Part shown: piece after piece, positions 18,110 through 25,416 of the stretch
How positions within the stretch are numbered: the first letter of the stretch is position 1
Layout of the letters: the number at the start of each line of letters is the position of its first letter
Source of the DNA: G963665925 sp963676345
Lineage (GTDB): Bacteria; Bacillota; Clostridia; Peptostreptococcales; Acidaminobacteraceae
Assembly (NCBI GenBank): GCA_963676345.2
Contig: CAXXTS010000006.1
Span: 916,589 to 980,588 of the forward strand
Length of the DNA stretch: 64,000 nt
Reading direction: 5' to 3'
Position numbers and translations under genes: made by a program
The notes under the pieces: model-generated
What the model saw: the letters and a program-made list of their open reading frames with translations, nothing else
Databases searched by the model: none
Told to the model about the DNA's origin: nothing

Positions 18110-18732
18110 TAGCGCATTATATATTTCATCAACTCATATGGATGTGACAATAAATCCTTGTGCGGGATGTTTTCAGCATCATGTGTGCCCCATCCTGCAA
18201 GCATAAAATCAACACCTGCATTTTTAGCACATGAGCTATCATAAATACTGTCCCCAATATAAAGTGTATCTGAAGGACAGGCATTTGTTTGATTCATATA
18301 ATATTCAAGCGGTTCGCCGTCCGGTTTGTGTTTTTCGGTTTTGTCTGCTGTAACAATGAAATCAAAATGTTCTTTAATATCTTGAAATAATGGATCATGA
18401 GAACACTCATCGTCCCTTCGTGAAGTGACTATGCCAAGCTTGAATTTTTCTTTTTTAAGAGAATGAATCAAATTCAATATGCCATCATAGACTTCATTGA
18501 CTTCAGAATGGCTGCGCATGGCTGCGCTCCATTTTTCGAGTGCGCGCTCTGGATGTTTAAAATTGAGCTTGGGTATTGAGTAAACTCCAGGAATACCAAG
18601 TACAAATCGTAGATCAGCATCAGAGTAGGTCTCTCCCTTCTCCTCAAGTAGAACCTGCTGGAGGCCTTTGAGAATTGAAGCTTCTGTATTGATAAGTGTC
18701 CCATCTACATCAAAGACAATGTTTTTATACAT
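18109..18732 (-). CDS. HAD-superfamily phosphatase (PGP/PpaX-like)
   Basis: A 207-residue HAD hydrolase with all four motifs: nucleophile D8-x-D10 in VFDVDGTL, motif II Ser/Thr in GIVTSRRDDE, the motif III Lys in KPDGEP, and the acidic motif IV YIGDSIYDSSCA. A helical cap lies between motifs I and II (type C1). Substrates of close relatives include phosphoglycolate, pyrophosphate and sugar phosphates, so specificity is open. It is divergent from a DeoR regulator, a family that senses phosphorylated sugars, which favours a sugar-phosphate substrate by context only. A perfect palindrome sits in its promoter. Confidence 0.88.
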   Translation of the reverse strand: MYKNIVFDVDGTLINTEASILKGLQQVLLEEKGETYSDADLRFVLGIPGVYSIPKLNFKHPERALEKWSAAMRSHSEVNEVYDGILNLIHSLKKEKFKLGIVTSRRDDECSHDPLFQDIKEHFDFIVTADKTEKHKPDGEPLEYYMNQTNACPSDTLYIGDSIYDSSCAKNAGVDFMLAGWGTHDAENIPHKDLLSHPYELMKYIMR

Positions 18733-18786
18733 GAACTATCCCTCGCTTTCATATGGCTGATTAACGGATAGAGTCTGGTGACTCTG

Positions 18787-18817
18787 ATTATAGGCATCAT
18801 ATCATGATATGATGCAA
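18787..18817 (-). promoter_or_regulatory. HAD gene promoter with embedded 22-bp palindrome
   Basis: On the minus strand a TATAAT (18787-18792) and TTGCAT (18812-18817) flank a perfect 22-bp palindrome at 18794-18815 (half-site GCATCATATCA). The 19-nt spacer is long, and the palindrome fills it, so a bound repressor would block the promoter. Confidence 0.55.
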
Positions 18818-18846
18818 AAATCAATTACAAAACAGAAAATAAACGC

Positions 18847-18994
18847 ACAAAACAGCATGATTATGATTCAAAAACAGCATGATTATGATTCAAAAACAGC
18901 ATAAATTAACTCGTATGTGCTAATTGTATGCCGTTTTATGATTAAAACAGCAAAAAAAATCATAATTAGATTGATTGCTTGCACAAAACAGCAT
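18847..18994. promoter_or_regulatory. Cluster of five AAAACAGCA sites upstream of the DeoR gene
   Basis: AAAACAGCA(T) occurs at 18849, 18871, 18893, 18944 and 18985. The first three are exactly 22 bp apart, two helical turns. At about 18928-18952 an inverted ATGCCGTTTT faces an AAAACAGCA across six bases. This looks like an autoregulatory operator array for the DeoR protein. Confidence 0.55.
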
Positions 18995-19020
18995 ATTCTA
19001 TAAGAGATAGGGGGGATACC

Positions 19021-19800
19021 ATGTTCAATGATGAAAGACATAATCGAATTTTAGAAATAATTGAGAGTGATGGACGTGTTGAAGTATCAAAACTCAGCAA
19101 GTTGTTTGATGTATCTTTAGATACGGTGCGACGCGATCTCAAAAAGCTTGAGGAAGAAGGCGTTCTCAAAAGGACACATGGAGGTGCGGTTCGGATAAAA
19201 CCTATTGGCGATGCCTATGATTATGCGACAAGAAAGCGCCTTTATTCAAGTGAAAAAATGGCGATTGCAAAGCGTGCTTCAGAGTTTATTGAAGACCATG
19301 ACACGCTGCTCATCGATGGCTCGACAACAATAAGTGCCCTGGTTCCCTATTTAGAGAATAGGATAGGTCTCAAAGTCTTTACCAACAACATTCAAGTTGC
19401 CTCTGAAATTATAAAGACTCATAAACACATTAAGGTTTTTATGATTGGGGGTCTGTTAGACATGGAGCATGGATCAAGCTTTAGTTATGATGCGGTTTCT
19501 TTCATTAACAAGTTGAAGGTCAATAAGGTTTTTATAGGGTCTTGCGCCATATCGCTTGAAAGAGGACTGAGTTCATCAGAAGTTGAAGATGCCGCTATTA
19601 AACGCGCAATGCTTAAAGCGGGCGAGCAGGTATATGTTTTAGCAGATCATACCAAGTTTACGCGGGAAGCCTTACTCAAAATTGCGGATATTTCCAATAC
19701 GTTTACAATTATTACTGATAAAAAATCTGAAGAAGAGTACAATACAGAGATTGATGCCCTTATTGAAAGCGGCATTACTGTCATCATGGCAAAATCATAA
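19021..19800 (+). CDS. DeoR-family transcriptional regulator
   Basis: A 259-residue repressor. The N-terminal winged helix-turn-helix reads ILEIIESDGRVEVSKLSKLFDVSLDTVRRDLKKLEEEGVLKRTHGGAV (here described by its ends), the classic DeoR signature. The C-terminal sensor has DGSTTISALVPYL, LMIGG-type and FIGSCAIS segments seen in proteins that bind phosphorylated sugars. The ATG at 19021 after GATAGGGGGG is preferred to one at 18979. A divergent HAD phosphatase and arrayed operator-like sites lie upstream. No sugar operon is next to it, so the regulon is elsewhere or limited to these two genes. Confidence 0.92.
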   Translation: MFNDERHNRILEIIESDGRVEVSKLSKLFDVSLDTVRRDLKKLEEEGVLKRTHGGAVRIKPIGDAYDYATRKRLYSSEKMAIAKRASEFIEDHDTLLIDGSTTISALVPYLENRIGLKVFTNNIQVASEIIKTHKHIKVFMIGGLLDMEHGSSFSYDAVSFINKLKVNKVFIGSCAISLERGLSSSEVEDAAIKRAMLKAGEQVYVLADHTKFTREALLKIADISNTFTIITDKKSEEEYNTEIDALIESGITVIMAKS

Positions 19801-19855
19801 AGAAAGACATTCCTAAGCGCGGTACTGAATGTTCATGAACGCATAAAACTCTAGC

Positions 19856-19908
19856 AAAAACAGCGGGCAAATCCCATCTTATTTGATGAGGGTTGCCCGC
19901 TGTTTTTT
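19856..19908 (+). terminator. Intrinsic terminator after the DeoR gene
   Basis: A 15-bp stem (19856-19870 with 19893-19907) with a 22-nt internal region and T-run. Confidence 0.9.
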
Positions 19909-19966
19909 ATGAAACTATTTGTTTTAGAAAGGGGGTTAAGTATTTGAAAATTTACATGCATTAACA

Positions 19967-21349
19967 TTACGGAAGTGTTAGACGCTTCACATTTCCAGCC
20001 ACTTTTTTATCTGAGTAGACGGCTGTTATAGAAAAGTAGTAAGTTTGTCCAGACTCAAATTTGCCTACATCACCGCTGTTGTAATTTGAACCGGCATAAA
20101 TAGATGTAGAAGTGGTATTTTTATCAGTAATCCATTTGTAGTATCCGTTTTCAGGGTAAGCAGGTGAACTGTCTGACTTTGAAGCGACAACCTTATAGCC
20201 TTGGAACTTTGGATGGTCAATTCGTGACCAGCTGACTTCAATATGATCAGACTTAGCGCTAATGGACATTTCTGGTGTGATATAGTCCGGTGTATCGGCT
20301 TTTTCACCTGGCATCGTTGCAGAAATCGTATTGCCCGGGTATTTGCCATCATCATAAAGTGCTGTAATGGAGAAATAGTATTTTTGACCAGATTCAAAGG
20401 AATCGATATCTCCGCCGTTATAACCACTATATGGTTTGATACGTGTATGGGTTGTGTCTATATCTGTTATATACTGATAGTATCCATTTTCAGGATAGGC
20501 AGGAGAACTGTCTGATTTTGAAGCGACTACCTTATATCCAGAAAAACCGTCACTGTTTACTTTAGACCACTCAATATAAAGTCCGTCCTCTTCAACGATA
20601 ATTCCAATGGAAGGTGATTTGCCATAAGTTGAAGTGTCTTCGCCAGGCTGTGTATTTTGTGATGGTGGGTCCATTTCATCAAAAGTTACTTTTTCAGAAT
20701 CAGCCATAGTATCTTCATCTGCGCTTAAAATATTCATTAAAAGCGCTGCCGTTTCAGCTCGTGTTAAATCGGACTGAGGATAAAACATATAGGTGTCGCC
20801 TGATTTTGAACCGGACATGAGACCATATCTAACAGCTGTTGCAACTTCATCCTTTAAGTTGTCTGAAATAGAGTCTGCGTCTTCAAAGGTATCCAGATAA
20901 GAAAGATTGCCACTTGTCTGGTATCCCATAGCCTTAACAAGAGCCACTGCCATATCTTCTCTTACGGCATTTGTTTCAGGCATAAAGTAATAGGCATTGT
21001 TTTTCTTATACCCAGTCATGTAGTATTTTGCGGTTTCTACAAAGGCATAAGCCCAGTGATTTTTGGACACATCCTTAAACCATGCTGTGCCAGGGGATTC
21101 AAGACTGAGGTCAAGTGTTTTAACCATCATGGTTGCAAATGCATCTCTATGTACTTCTTCTTCGGGTTTAAACTGACCATTCTCATAACCCGATATAATG
21201 CCCATTTCACTGAGGGTCATAACTGCGTCATAGAACCAGTCTTGGCTGGAGACGTCTGAAAAACCAGTCTGCTCAGCAAAAACCATTGTCTGAGTAGTGC
21301 TTAGTGCTAAAATTGATACAAGAAATAAAACCATTATTTTCCTTAACAT
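19967..21349 (-). CDS. SLH-domain surface protein with two Fn3-like repeats
   Basis: A 460-residue secreted protein. The signal peptide ends at VFA (about residue 25). Three SLH motifs follow (FSDVSSQDWFYDAVMTLSEMGIISGY; then WFKDVSKNHWAYAFVETAKY; then TFEDADSISDNLKDEVATAV), which bind pyruvylated wall polymer and dock the protein at the cell surface. After a linker come two about 100-residue Fn3-like repeats, each with an identical core KVVASKSDSSPAYPENGYY and FESGQ-YYFSITA. The repeats are nearly identical, which points to recent duplication. Ligand unknown. A strong own promoter is seen, and the gene stands alone. Confidence 0.9.
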   Translation of the reverse strand: MLRKIMVLFLVSILALSTTQTMVFAEQTGFSDVSSQDWFYDAVMTLSEMGIISGYENGQFKPEEEVHRDAFATMMVKTLDLSLESPGTAWFKDVSKNHWAYAFVETAKYYMTGYKKNNAYYFMPETNAVREDMAVALVKAMGYQTSGNLSYLDTFEDADSISDNLKDEVATAVRYGLMSGSKSGDTYMFYPQSDLTRAETAALLMNILSADEDTMADSEKVTFDEMDPPSQNTQPGEDTSTYGKSPSIGIIVEEDGLYIEWSKVNSDGFSGYKVVASKSDSSPAYPENGYYQYITDIDTTHTRIKPYSGYNGGDIDSFESGQKYYFSITALYDDGKYPGNTISATMPGEKADTPDYITPEMSISAKSDHIEVSWSRIDHPKFQGYKVVASKSDSSPAYPENGYYKWITDKNTTSTSIYAGSNYNSGDVGKFESGQTYYFSITAVYSDKKVAGNVKRLTLP

Positions 21350-21377
21350 CGTAAGGCCTCCTTATATTGTTTTCCAT

Positions 21378-21405
21378 GTTATATATGTCGGCATTTTGGT
21401 GTCAA
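21378..21405 (-). promoter_or_regulatory. Promoter of the SLH protein gene
   Basis: Minus-strand TTGACA (21400-21405), 16-nt spacer, TATAAC (21378-21383), with an AAGGAGG ribosome site further downstream. Confidence 0.7.
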
Positions 21406-21689
21406 AAAAAACGGTTGTTTGCGTATTGTAACATACCAATAATACTACTGAAACAATTTGAGATTTGAGTCCTGTAGGGACTGAAGACAGATGACTACAC
21501 ACCTGGTTCGACTGAACTAAAATGGACTGAGTAGAAGGTTGAGCGCTATAATTACTTTAGTCACTTGCATGAGTGATGTGTGTTCATGTCACTGGTAATT
21601 AATAGGTTTTAAGAATAAGTTTTCGTATTGCACGGAGTTGGTTTGGTCGCTCTTGTAGGGGATTGGTCTAAGGACTATGAATATTGGGT
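21406..21689. other. Intergenic stretch without recognised features
   Basis: About 280 bases between the SLH promoter and the E5 relic. I see no ORF, RNA motif or clear hairpin. Confidence 0.5.
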
Positions 21690-21772
21690 GAGGGGCACAG
21701 CGTTAGCTTAACTTGCTCACAATAGTTAGTCGCGCCCTTGTTCTTAATTTCTGTACTGCTTTGTCTTGAACG
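21690..21772 (-). repeat. E5: relic of the hairpin-element family lacking the palindrome
   Basis: On the minus strand, directly after the rhomboid terminator, the left flank AAGACAAAGCAGTACA is followed by only 15 bases and then the right-hand tail GGCGCGACTAACTATTGTGAGCAAG. Both flanks match E1/E2, but the 22-16-22 palindrome is missing. Confidence 0.6.
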
Positions 21773-21773
21773 T

Positions 21774-21809
21774 AAAAAACACACGGTTCATTTTGAATGC
21801 GTGTGTTTT
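21774..21809 (-). terminator. Terminator after the rhomboid gene
   Basis: Stem AAAACACACG/CGTGTGTTTT (21776-21785, 21800-21809), T-run on the minus strand. Confidence 0.75.
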
Positions 21810-21817
21810 AATGTTGG

Positions 21818-22657
21818 CTATTTTTGATTGTTCAGTGCTTCGTCAATTCTATCTAAAATGAAGGTTAAATTTTCATTTCCAGGATCTTTCTCAAGTCCCT
21901 TCTCGAACTGTGTCTTTGCAAGCGTGATGTTCTGATTAGACAGAAATTCGTAACCCTTGTGGTAGTCATACTGCCAAGTGTTTTTATAGTTTGGAACGCC
22001 CCAGAATAGGCCAGTAACAATAAGAACCAGTGTGATGGCTTGTGCAACAAAGTGTTTCCCTTTAAAAGGCTTTTGATGTTTCAGTCCAACTGACCAAGCG
22101 GTCAAATAACCACCAATCATGCCTGTTAAATGGGCTACGTTGTCAATACTCGGGTTCATGAGTCCGTAAACGAGGTTAATACCAAGTAGAACCAGCATAT
22201 CATTACCATAGATTTTTTTATAAAGTGTAGGATTGAGTGTGAGTAAATACAAGTTCGCGCCTAAAAGACCAAAAATTGCACCAGAAGCTCCTACGCCAAT
22301 TGAGTCATTGAACATAAAACTCCCAAGTGCCCCAATGAGGCCTGAAGCAAAATAGATGATCAGGAATTTTGCTTTTCCAAAGAATATTTCCGCATCTCTG
22401 CCAAGGGCTCTTAGCGCCAATGAGTTGAATACGATGTGCATCAAGTTGGCATGTAAGAACATAGATGCAATGAGTCTAAAGTATTCGCCATCAGCAATTT
22501 TCATATTGTATTTTGCACCAAAAGTAATTAGGGTATCAACGGTGAGTTCTGTTGAAAACCCAGATTGGTAAAAGACCATGATGATAAATAGCAGCACATT
22601 GATTGCGATGAGAATGTATGATATGAAAAACGGTTTTTTTACTGCTGTTGTTTCCAA
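21818..22657 (-). CDS. Rhomboid-family intramembrane serine protease with C-terminal TPR
   Basis: A 279-residue polytopic protein with six or more membrane helices. The catalytic Ser125 lies in GVGASGAIFG and the catalytic His176 in NVAHLTGMIGG; the HANLMHIVFNSLAL segment supplies the conserved H/N region of helix 2. The last 50 residues form one TPR-like helix pair (YHKGYEFLSNQNITLAKTQF), a layout shared with Bacillus GluP (YqgP). It cleaves membrane proteins within the bilayer; substrates are unknown. It is monocistronic. Confidence 0.93.
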   Translation of the reverse strand: METTAVKKPFFISYILIAINVLLFIIMVFYQSGFSTELTVDTLITFGAKYNMKIADGEYFRLIASMFLHANLMHIVFNSLALRALGRDAEIFFGKAKFLIIYFASGLIGALGSFMFNDSIGVGASGAIFGLLGANLYLLTLNPTLYKKIYGNDMLVLLGINLVYGLMNPSIDNVAHLTGMIGGYLTAWSVGLKHQKPFKGKHFVAQAITLVLIVTGLFWGVPNYKNTWQYDYHKGYEFLSNQNITLAKTQFEKGLEKDPGNENLTFILDRIDEALNNQK

Positions 22658-22789
22658 GTATAACGCCTCCTATACATAGTTAACCTAAATTTTTCAGGTT
22701 AAATCTATCATACCAAATATATAGGCAAAGTCATCCGTAACCTGAACAAATTCAAAAAAAATTCACATGTGGAGCGGGCGAAATCAGTC

Positions 22790-22818
22790 TTGATTTAGAA
22801 AAAGCCATGTGTTACACT
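22790..22818 (+). promoter_or_regulatory. Promoter of the argS T-box leader
   Basis: TTGATT (22790-22795), 17-nt spacer, TACACT (22813-22818), just before the leader. Confidence 0.6.
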
Positions 22819-22827
22819 AGGGTGAAT

Positions 22828-23077
22828 CGAATAAACTGTGGTCTATGATGAGGAAAGTAGCTTCTATTGAACTTTTTAGCGAGTCGGGGAAGGTGTGAGC
22901 CCGACAGGTTGATATTAGTGAAACGTACCTTTGAGACTTTGGCTGAAACGAGTAGGCCGATTGGTTTTCCAGCCATTATCTTGGAGTTGAGTGAATACAA
23001 AGCTATTTGTATTAAGAAGAGTGGTAACGCGGAATATTTCGTCTCTTGTTTGATTAAATCAGACAAGGGACTTTTTT
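22828..23077 (+). ncRNA. T-box leader for argS (Arg-specific)
   Basis: The T-box element AAGAGTGGTAACGCGG is at about 23017-23032. Stem I features are present (GATGAGGAAAGTAG, then GAGTCGGGGAAGGTGTGAGC). A CGT (Arg) specifier at 22924-22926 is followed by the usual A-CCTTTGAG. The terminator is a stem of about 13 bp (23041-23053 with 23059-23071) plus T-run. Unusually the regulated gene starts 566 nt after the terminator, with a hairpin/repeat element between. Confidence 0.9.
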
Positions 23078-23080
23078 ATT

Positions 23081-23172
23081 TTTCGTGAAAAGACAAAGCA
23101 GTGCACATCTACTAACCCAAATCCATTATTGTGCTTGCACAAAATAATGGATTTGGGTTAGTAGATGTATTC
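23081..23172 (+). repeat. E1: hairpin element with unique 22-nt arms
   Basis: Constant left flank (AAAGACAAAGCAGTGCAC), left arm 23107-23128, loop TTGTGCTTGCACAA plus AA (23129-23144), right arm 23145-23166 (perfect reverse complement, 22/22), then GTATTC and the tail. It starts right after the T-box terminator. Confidence 0.9.
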
Positions 23173-23570
23173 GGCGCGACTAGCGACGAGGGCAACCGGA
23201 GGTTGCACTGTTAGTTCGGCGCGACTAGCGACGAGGGCAACCGGAGGTTGCACTGTTAGTTCGGCGCGACTAGCGACGAGGGCAACCGGAGGTTGCACTG
23301 TTAATTCGGCGCGACTAGCGACGAGGGCAACCGGAGGTTGCACTGTTAATTCGGCGCGACTAGCGACGAGGGCAACCGGAGGTTGCACTGTTAATTCGGC
23401 GCGACTAGCGACGAGGGCAACCGGAGGTTGCACTGTTAATTCGGCGCGACTAGCGACGAGGGCAACCGGAGGTTGCACTGTTAATTCGGCGCGACTAGCG
23501 ACGAGGGCAACCGGAGGTTGCACTGTTAATTCGGCGCGACTAGCGACGCGTGAGGCCGGAGGTTGCACTC
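23173..23570 (+). repeat. E1 tail array: nine tandem 45-bp units
   Basis: Units begin with GGCGCGACTAGCGAC every 45 bp from 23173 to 23533. Eight are nearly identical (one base varies, TTAG versus TTAA); the ninth is degenerate (GACGCGTGAGGCCGG). Each unit holds a hairpin GCAACC-GGA-GGTTGC. The period divides by three, so both strands stay open by chance. Confidence 0.95.
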
Positions 23571-23643
23571 TCAATACCACAGGTTTCAATGTTTATGAAT
23601 ATAATTGTATGAGAATACATATAAATAATGAGGAGGAGTAACG

Positions 23644-25344
23644 ATGATCGATTTTAAACAGACCATTGCACAGCTTTTAAGCGATAAAGTAGAAGCAATG
23701 TCGGTAGAAGAAATCTATGAGACACTGGAATACCCAAAACATGAGGATATGGGAGATTATGCTTTCCCATGCTTTAAACTTGCAAAGACATTTAGAAAGG
23801 CTCCGAACATGATTGCTGCTGATATAGCAGAGTCTATAGGAGACCATGATTATTTTGAAACCATAGAAGCGGTAGCGGCCTACATCAATTTCAAAATTGA
23901 CAAAGGGGTTTTCGCTAAATCAGTACTTGAAGAAATATCAGAGAAGAAAGACAAGTACGGTGCAACAAATATCGGAGATCAGAAAAATCTAATCGTTGAA
24001 TTTTCATCGGTAAACATTGCAAAAGCATTCCATATGGGACACATTCGTTCAACTATGATTGGGAATGCACTTTATAAAATATTTGGCTTCTTGGGATATA
24101 ATGCCATTTCCATTAACCACCTTGGTGACTATGGAACGCAATTTGGTAAAATGATTGTTGCATACAAAATGTGGGGAGACAAAGACATCATTGTCAAAGA
24201 TCCTGTACGTGAGCTTGTAAAGCTGTATGTACGATTCCACGATGAAGCTGAAAAAGATCCAGCGCTTGATGATCAAGCGCGTGAGTGGTTTACAAAACTT
24301 GAAAATGGAGACCAGGAAGCATACGATCTATGGGCGTGGATGAAGGAACTGAGTCTTATTGAGTTTGATAGGGTTTATGAATTGCTGGGGGTACATTTTG
24401 ACTCTTATGCGGGTGAAAGCTTCTACTCAGATAAAATTCCTGCTGTATTGACTGAAATGCGTGATAAGAACATTATGAAAAAGTCTGAAGGCGCTGAAAT
24501 TGTTGATCTTGAGCCATATAATATGCCGCCGGCTCTAATTACTAAAAAGGACGGCTCTTCACTATATATTACACGTGATATTGCGGCAGCAATGTATCGT
24601 AAAAACCATTACAACTTTGAAAAGAATATCTATGTTGTAGGTGCTCCTCAACAGCTTCATTTTAAGCAGTGGATGAAAATCATTGAACTGATGGGGCATG
24701 AATGGGCTAAAGATTGTGTACACGTTGAATTCGGTACAGTATCTCTTGAAGAAGGTTCAATGTCAACGCGTAAAGGTCGTGTGATCTATTTAGAGGAAGT
24801 ACTGCATAAGGCAATTGAGAGTACAAAGTCTATTATCGAAGAGAAAAACCCGAATCTTGAAAACAAAGATGAAGTTGCCAAGCAGGTTGGTGTTGGTGCT
24901 GTTGTTTATCAGGAACTTTCAAACAATAGAATTAAAGACTATACTTTCTCTTGGGACTCAACATTGTCCTTTGAAGGTGAAACGGGTCCTTATGTTATGT
25001 ACACACATGCACGTGCGTGCAGTGTTCTGCGCAAGGCAGACATCGAGTTTACACAAGACATTAATTATACGCACCTTGGCGATGATGCATCAAAAGATGT
25101 TGTAAGACTACTTAGCAAGTTCCCTGAAGTGGTACTAGAGGCTGCGCGTAAGTATGAGCCGTCAATGATTACACGTTACGTGACAAACTTGGCACAGCGT
25201 TTTAATCGTTTCTACCACGACAACCCAATTCTTGTAGATGATGCAGATATCAAGAAAGCTAGACTTGCCCTAGTTGATGCGACACGTCAGACAATTAAGA
25301 CAGGTCTGAACTTGGTTGGACTTGCAGCGCCAGAAAGAATGTAA
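23644..25344 (+). CDS. argS: Arginyl-tRNA synthetase
   Basis: Class I synthetase of 566 residues. The HIGH motif appears as FHMGHIRSTMIGNAL, the N-terminal Add-1 domain (residues 1-100) contacts the tRNA elbow, the KMSKS-equivalent is MSTRKGR, and the C-terminal DALR anticodon-binding domain closes the protein (LLSKFPEVVLEAARKYEPSMITRYVTNLAQRFNRFYH). Start ATG follows GAGGAGGAG. Regulated by the T-box upstream, though separated from it by the E1 hairpin and nine repeats. Single-gene unit with its own terminator. Confidence 0.98.
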   Translation: MIDFKQTIAQLLSDKVEAMSVEEIYETLEYPKHEDMGDYAFPCFKLAKTFRKAPNMIAADIAESIGDHDYFETIEAVAAYINFKIDKGVFAKSVLEEISEKKDKYGATNIGDQKNLIVEFSSVNIAKAFHMGHIRSTMIGNALYKIFGFLGYNAISINHLGDYGTQFGKMIVAYKMWGDKDIIVKDPVRELVKLYVRFHDEAEKDPALDDQAREWFTKLENGDQEAYDLWAWMKELSLIEFDRVYELLGVHFDSYAGESFYSDKIPAVLTEMRDKNIMKKSEGAEIVDLEPYNMPPALITKKDGSSLYITRDIAAAMYRKNHYNFEKNIYVVGAPQQLHFKQWMKIIELMGHEWAKDCVHVEFGTVSLEEGSMSTRKGRVIYLEEVLHKAIESTKSIIEEKNPNLENKDEVAKQVGVGAVVYQELSNNRIKDYTFSWDSTLSFEGETGPYVMYTHARACSVLRKADIEFTQDINYTHLGDDASKDVVRLLSKFPEVVLEAARKYEPSMITRYVTNLAQRFNRFYHDNPILVDDADIKKARLALVDATRQTIKTGLNLVGLAAPERM

Positions 25345-25375
25345 ATGATAACAATAGACCTTTAGGGTCATATGT

Positions 25376-25414
25376 AATCCCCCAGATTCTACTTTTGAAT
25401 TTGGGGGATTTTTT
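25376..25414. terminator. Bidirectional terminator between argS and the chemoreceptor
   Basis: Stem AATCCCCCAGATTC/GAATTTGGGGGATT with a 7-nt loop and T-run. Confidence 0.9.
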
Positions 25415-25416
25415 AT

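Noticed and set aside
18109..18732. HAD gene as part of the mutS2 operon
   Set aside because: It is on the opposite strand and separated by a bidirectional terminator.
23158..23641. Open frames on both strands across the 45-bp array, with 15-residue repeats
   Set aside because: The 45-bp period divides by three, so frames stay open by chance. The related 49-bp array has no such frame, and no ribosome site is present.
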